Of a DNA stretch of 33,931 nt, positions 31,051-33,931 are shown piece by piece; the first letter of the stretch is position 1; every line of letters begins with the position of its first letter. The DNA comes from a bacterium (lineage in GTDB: Bacteria; Armatimonadota; UBA5829). The translations under genes and the position numbers were made by a program. The notes under the pieces are model-generated. The model saw nothing but the letters and a program-made list of their open reading frames with translations, was not told the DNA's origin and searched no databases. The stretch spans positions 1 through 33,931 of the forward strand of contig JAJFTD010000031.1 in assembly GCA_021373255.1 (NCBI GenBank), in the 5' to 3' direction.

Positions 31051-31974
31051 TTATGAACCTGCGAAATGGCGCTTCAGCTCTGAGAAGTAGGTGGTGCCTA
31101 TCCAGTCGGCGTTGTCATGGAGCCAGTCGCTCAGCTTTGTGCCTGCGGTAGGTGGATGGCTGGAAACCAACAGGTTCGCCTGGAGACCGGCTACTTCATC
31201 AGGAGTAAGAATAACATCTCCGACTAGCGCGCCTATAATACCAGTCGCAATGAGGGCGATGCTTGGTGGAAAGTGCATTATCAGCGTCTTGCTGTGAACG
31301 GCTTGGGCGATGAGGTGGACCCAATCGTTGAACGAGAACGCTTCAGGGCCGACGGCGTCGATTATAACATTCTCATGCTTTTCACCCCACTCCACCGCGA
31401 GATCGGCCAAGTCCTCTACGAATATCGGCTGCATCTTGTATTGACCTGAGCCGGGAACTCCAAAGACCGGGACATGGCGCAGAAACCAGGCGATGTTGTT
31501 GATGAGTATACCCTGGTCACCAAAGAGCACGGCTGGGCGAAGGATTGCATACGGAATATTTGAACTTGTAATCGCCTTCTCAACAGCAGCTTTGCCTTTA
31601 TAATATGGCAGCGGGGAGTCTTCGGACGGATTTGCAATGCTCACGTGGACAATTCGCCCCACCCCCGCGTCCTCTGCCGCCTTGATAAGCGTTTTGGAGT
31701 TGGCAACGGCCTTATCGAAAGTCATGTCGCCATGAGCAAAGCGTATCCAATAGTTATTATAAAGCACGTTGACACCATGCAGGCTGCGCGCAAGGGCTGC
31801 GGGGTCATCGAAGTTATATGATACGGAGGTGACGCCATCACCAAGATCATGCGGCCTGTCGGGGTGGCCGGTGAGGTTCAACACCCTCGTACCTTTGGAC
31901 AAAAGACGCCTTGCAATGCTGCGCCCACTGAAGCCGTTGGCGCCGGTTACCGCGCAGAGGTCAGGATTGCTCAT
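31051..31974 (-). CDS. NAD(P)-dependent epimerase/dehydratase (atypical SDR)
   Basis: The 307-residue Rossmann-fold protein begins with LCAVTGANGFSGRSIARRLL (glycine-rich nucleotide site) and then VNVLYNNYWIRFAH. A YYKGKAAVEKAI segment carries the Tyr-x-x-x-Lys-like pair, followed by YAILRPAVLFGDQG and PIFVEDLADLAV. This resembles NDUFA9/NmrA-type SDRs; the substrate is unknown. The C-terminal 100 residues include a hydrophobic stretch (IALIATGIIGALVGD). Its ATG overlaps the stop of the type B membrane gene by 4 bases (ATGA), with GGGAG 8-12 bases upstream, so it is translationally coupled. A truncated paralog sits at 33072-33236. Confidence 0.9.
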   Translation of the reverse strand: MSNPDLCAVTGANGFSGRSIARRLLSKGTRVLNLTGHPDRPHDLGDGVTSVSYNFDDPAALARSLHGVNVLYNNYWIRFAHGDMTFDKAVANSKTLIKAAEDAGVGRIVHVSIANPSEDSPLPYYKGKAAVEKAITSSNIPYAILRPAVLFGDQGILINNIAWFLRHVPVFGVPGSGQYKMQPIFVEDLADLAVEWGEKHENVIIDAVGPEAFSFNDWVHLIAQAVHSKTLIMHFPPSIALIATGIIGALVGDVILTPDEVAGLQANLLVSSHPPTAGTKLSDWLHDNADWIGTTYFSELKRHFAGS

Positions 31975-32486
31975 TGTTGTTCTCCCTGGGGAATAGTTGA
32001 GAGTGGAGAGTCCAGATAGAGATGTTTTGCGCCTGTGAGTAGATAGGCACTGATTGCTAGGGTAACTGCGGCAGTGAGGAAGTTAGGAGTGAGGTGCCAA
32101 CTCCTATTTATAGTACTAGTCATTTGAAGAGCAACATAATGACCGACAACAGATTCACACAGATCCCACAAGCCGTGAAGCAGCAAAACCAACCCCATCA
32201 CCTTAGCCGATGTTGAAAAGGCCCAACGCTGCCAGTCGCTGTCCATGGTCACGGGTTGTGGAACCAATAGTCGGGCAATCTGGTTAGAAAACACTAGCAT
32301 AACCAGCGATATCAGCAGCGCCAATGCTGGAGAGATGCAAGCTGCTACGGCTAATGACCGCAAATCTGCCACTGGAAAAGTGTTATAAACTTGAGACACA
32401 GCCTGATACACACCTGATATAAAAACTATCAGCCACACTATGCCCAGCACCCTTCCTGCGAGTGATAGCACATCACGATCAGTCAT
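31971..32486 (-). CDS. Type B four-helix membrane protein (downstream copy)
   Basis: The 171-residue protein has about four helices (10-30, 45-67, 90-110, 135-155). Its first residues, MTDRDVLSLAGRVLGI, are shared exactly with the type B protein at 33223-33801, as are ARLLVP, WQRWAFSTSAKV and LTGAKHLYL-like stretches. The C-terminus is short and polar. No known family is recognised. It overlaps the type A gene upstream by 4 bases and the epimerase downstream by 4 bases, a tightly coupled three-gene unit. Roles are unknown. Confidence 0.8.
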   Translation of the reverse strand: MTDRDVLSLAGRVLGIVWLIVFISGVYQAVSQVYNTFPVADLRSLAVAACISPALALLISLVMLVFSNQIARLLVPQPVTMDSDWQRWAFSTSAKVMGLVLLLHGLWDLCESVVGHYVALQMTSTINRSWHLTPNFLTAAVTLAISAYLLTGAKHLYLDSPLSTIPQGEQQ

Positions 32487-33007
32487 GATCGGCTTTCCTC
32501 TGTTATGACGTCGCGACCCGGTGCAAAGGTCATCAAATACCGTGCTCCCGTGAGTAGATATATACCGATTCCAATACCTACAACAGGGCTCAAGACTACA
32601 AAGAGGTCATTTACTTTGCTTGTCGACATAAACAACAACGAATAGAGAGGCCTGATCACAGCCGGTATATTATCAGCGAAGACCACCAGCCCTACGACTC
32701 TCAGCACCAACTGGAATATATCGTGCATGTTAACTCCGGAAGGGATAGCTATCACCACATCGTTACGAACAAAGCGATGAGCAATACCATCAGCCGCCCC
32801 AATAAGAACACAACCCAATACAAAGAGTATGGTGTGCGTAATTACCGACCCAATCAGCGTAATACTCGCATAGTCCCTACTCATCTCTAGCATATCCGTA
32901 GAAGGGTGCAAGTAGAACACCAGGTATGGAATCGATAAAATCACAGAGATAAAGCACCACACCCCCAGCACTCTGAGGGCAATTGACAGCACATCACGCT
33001 TGGTCAT
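32483..33007 (-). CDS. Type A four-helix membrane protein (downstream copy)
   Basis: The 174-residue protein begins MTKRDVLSIALRVLGV, related to the type B opening. About four helices (10-32, 48-70, 98-118, 130-152) are followed by LTGARYLMTFAPGRDVITEE. The opening and LLTGA motif suggest types A and B are distant paralogs. The ATG at 33007 is preferred because it aligns with the type B start and has GAGGTG at good spacing (33010 and GTG 33016 are alternatives). No known family. First gene of the intact A-B-epimerase unit. Confidence 0.8.
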   Translation of the reverse strand: MTKRDVLSIALRVLGVWCFISVILSIPYLVFYLHPSTDMLEMSRDYASITLIGSVITHTILFVLGCVLIGAADGIAHRFVRNDVVIAIPSGVNMHDIFQLVLRVVGLVVFADNIPAVIRPLYSLLFMSTSKVNDLFVVLSPVVGIGIGIYLLTGARYLMTFAPGRDVITEESRS

Positions 33008-33071
33008 CATCTTCACCTCGCATAATAGTCATAAAAGGATTCGCCACACTGTAAGCTATTCCTGCATTTAC

Positions 33072-33236
33072 TCACGACGGGTTTGATTTCCCTGGCAGGC
33101 AGGTATGAGCCAATAACGGTGTTGTGAGGAGATGAATGTTCAGCACTCTCTTGCCCCTGGACAACAGGCGCCTGGCAATACTGCGCCCGCTGAAGCCGCT
33201 GGCACCAGTGACCGCGCAGAGCTCAAGGCTGCTCAT
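33072..33236 (-). pseudogene. Truncated epimerase paralog (upstream copy)
   Basis: A 54-residue frame from ATG 33236: residues 1-33 (SLELCAVTGASGFSGRSIAR, then RLLSRGKRVLN) are a near copy of the start of the epimerase at 31051-31974. The sequence then departs abruptly to unrelated residues and a stop at 33072. The break lies near 33138. The start overlaps the type B stop (33223) by 14 bases, the same order as in the intact unit. The rest of the enzyme is missing, so it cannot be active. Confidence 0.8.
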
Positions 33237-33801
33237 TTTGGTTCTCCTTAGGGAGTAGTTGAGAGAAGAAAGTAGAGAACACAGAGAATGGATAATTCAG
33301 ATAGAGATGTTTTGCGCCCGAAACCAGATAGACACTGATCGCCAGGGTGGCGGTGATAGCAAAAATGTTAGAAGTGATGTCACGACTCCAGTCTATTGGG
33401 ACATTAGGCTCCGCATACATCACAATATGGGTCGCGATGTAATGATTGATCACATAATCCCACATTTGATCCAAACCTTGAAGCAGCAAGACCAGCCCGA
33501 TCACCTTGGCGGATGTAGAGAAAGCCCATCGCTGCCAGCTATCTCCTAAATTCGCGGGGTGTGGTACCAATAGTCTTGCGATCTTGCTAGAAAACATTAA
33601 CATAGCTAACGCAATCAGCATATCCAACAACGGAAAGGCATAAACTGCGTTCAGCACTGATTGTGAGACATTCGCATGATCAAGTGTATTGAGAAGATAT
33701 TCATGTAGAGATGCTGATGAGCGCATTGAAGACACAAATACTGCCAGCCACATTATACCTAGCACTCTTCCTGCGAGTGACAGCACATCACGATCAGTCA
33801 T
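33223..33801 (-). CDS. Type B four-helix membrane protein (upstream copy)
   Basis: The 192-residue paralog of the 31971-32486 product has the same opening (MTDRDVLSLAGRVLGI), and SSKIARLLVPHP, DSWQRWAFSTSAKVIGL and SGAKHLYLNYP also match. It is about 20 residues longer, mostly in the first loop and the tail. The ATG at 33801 has GGAGAG 7-12 bases upstream; it aligns with its paralog, so the longer frame from 33840 is rejected. It overlaps the preceding type A gene by 8 bases. Function unknown. Confidence 0.8.
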   Translation of the reverse strand: MTDRDVLSLAGRVLGIMWLAVFVSSMRSSASLHEYLLNTLDHANVSQSVLNAVYAFPLLDMLIALAMLMFSSKIARLLVPHPANLGDSWQRWAFSTSAKVIGLVLLLQGLDQMWDYVINHYIATHIVMYAEPNVPIDWSRDITSNIFAITATLAISVYLVSGAKHLYLNYPFSVFSTFFSQLLPKENQNEQP

Positions 33802-33931
33802 TATCAACTCTCCTTGCAACAACCTCACGTCCCATAGCAAACTCGACCAGGCCCCATGCTCCTAATAGCAGGTATGTTCCAATGATGATAGCTACAATTC
33901 TGCTTATGAGTGCTGACCAATCAGATATCAT
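33794..33931 (-). CDS. Type A membrane protein (upstream copy), C-terminus only
   Basis: The final 45 codons of a frame that continues past the right edge: DWSALISRIVAIIIGTYLL, then LGAWGLVEFAMGREVVARR. This parallels the end of the type A protein at 32483-33007 (GIYLLTGARYLMTFAPGRDV). The frame ends at 33794, overlapping the type B start by 8 bases. The codon at the window edge happens to be ATG, but homology says it is internal. Confidence 0.7.
   Translation of the reverse strand: MISDWSALISRIVAIIIGTYLLLGAWGLVEFAMGREVVARRVDND

Overview
The window looks like a bacterial chromosome segment of moderate GC content. It is gene-dense, has many TTG and GTG starts, and carries long intergenic stretches packed with dispersed repeats. 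The mix of genes (NfeD, Tex, GH127, a stand-alone corrinoid-type methyltransferase domain, an ECF sigma factor paired with a FecR/beta-propeller protein, and a sortase with its own substrate) suggests a little-studied environmental lineage, perhaps Armatimonadota or another deep-branching group. That placement is a guess; nothing in the window fixes the taxonomy. No rRNA, tRNA, CRISPR array or transposase gene was found.

Left part (1-9 kb): a truncated NfeD-type membrane protease (-), a secreted metallophosphoesterase, the RNA-binding protein Tex, a six-helix membrane protein with a His/Met-rich loop, a tiny DUF2795-like gene behind two hairpins, a Trp-rich small membrane protein, a DsbA-like protein with a single active-site Cys, an OB-fold-like lipoprotein and a SRPBCC protein. 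The gaps hold four repeat families (R1 to R4 here). The most striking is R2: a string of small hairpins that, in two of three copies, carries a 207-bp core lying in opposite orientations.

Middle (9-17 kb): mostly housekeeping or metabolic genes. They are a TMEM165/GDT1-type cation exporter behind an apparent attenuator, hisS with a strong promoter, an AT-rich membrane protein of unknown function, a methyltetrahydrofolate-type methyltransferase, inorganic pyrophosphatase, a YbhB/PEBP protein, a stand-alone domain resembling the N-terminus of cyanophycin synthetase, a zinc alcohol dehydrogenase and a small acidic protein ending in an AT-hook.

Right-centre (17-26.3 kb): a cell-envelope regulatory block. 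On the minus strand an ECF sigma factor overlaps a 1045-residue membrane protein (FecR plus beta-propeller, presumed anti-sigma or sensor), followed by two exported proteins, the second resembling FlgT/LPP20 proteins. A secreted metzincin-type metalloprotease with its own strong promoter converges on this block.

Right end (26.5-33.9 kb): a GH127 glycosidase divergent from a two-gene module of a sortase and a Gly-rich substrate with an IPRAG sorting signal, then pfkA. Last comes a tandemly duplicated module of two four-helix membrane protein types (A and B) plus an NAD-dependent epimerase. In the upstream copy the epimerase is cut to about 33 recognisable residues, and its type A gene runs off the window.
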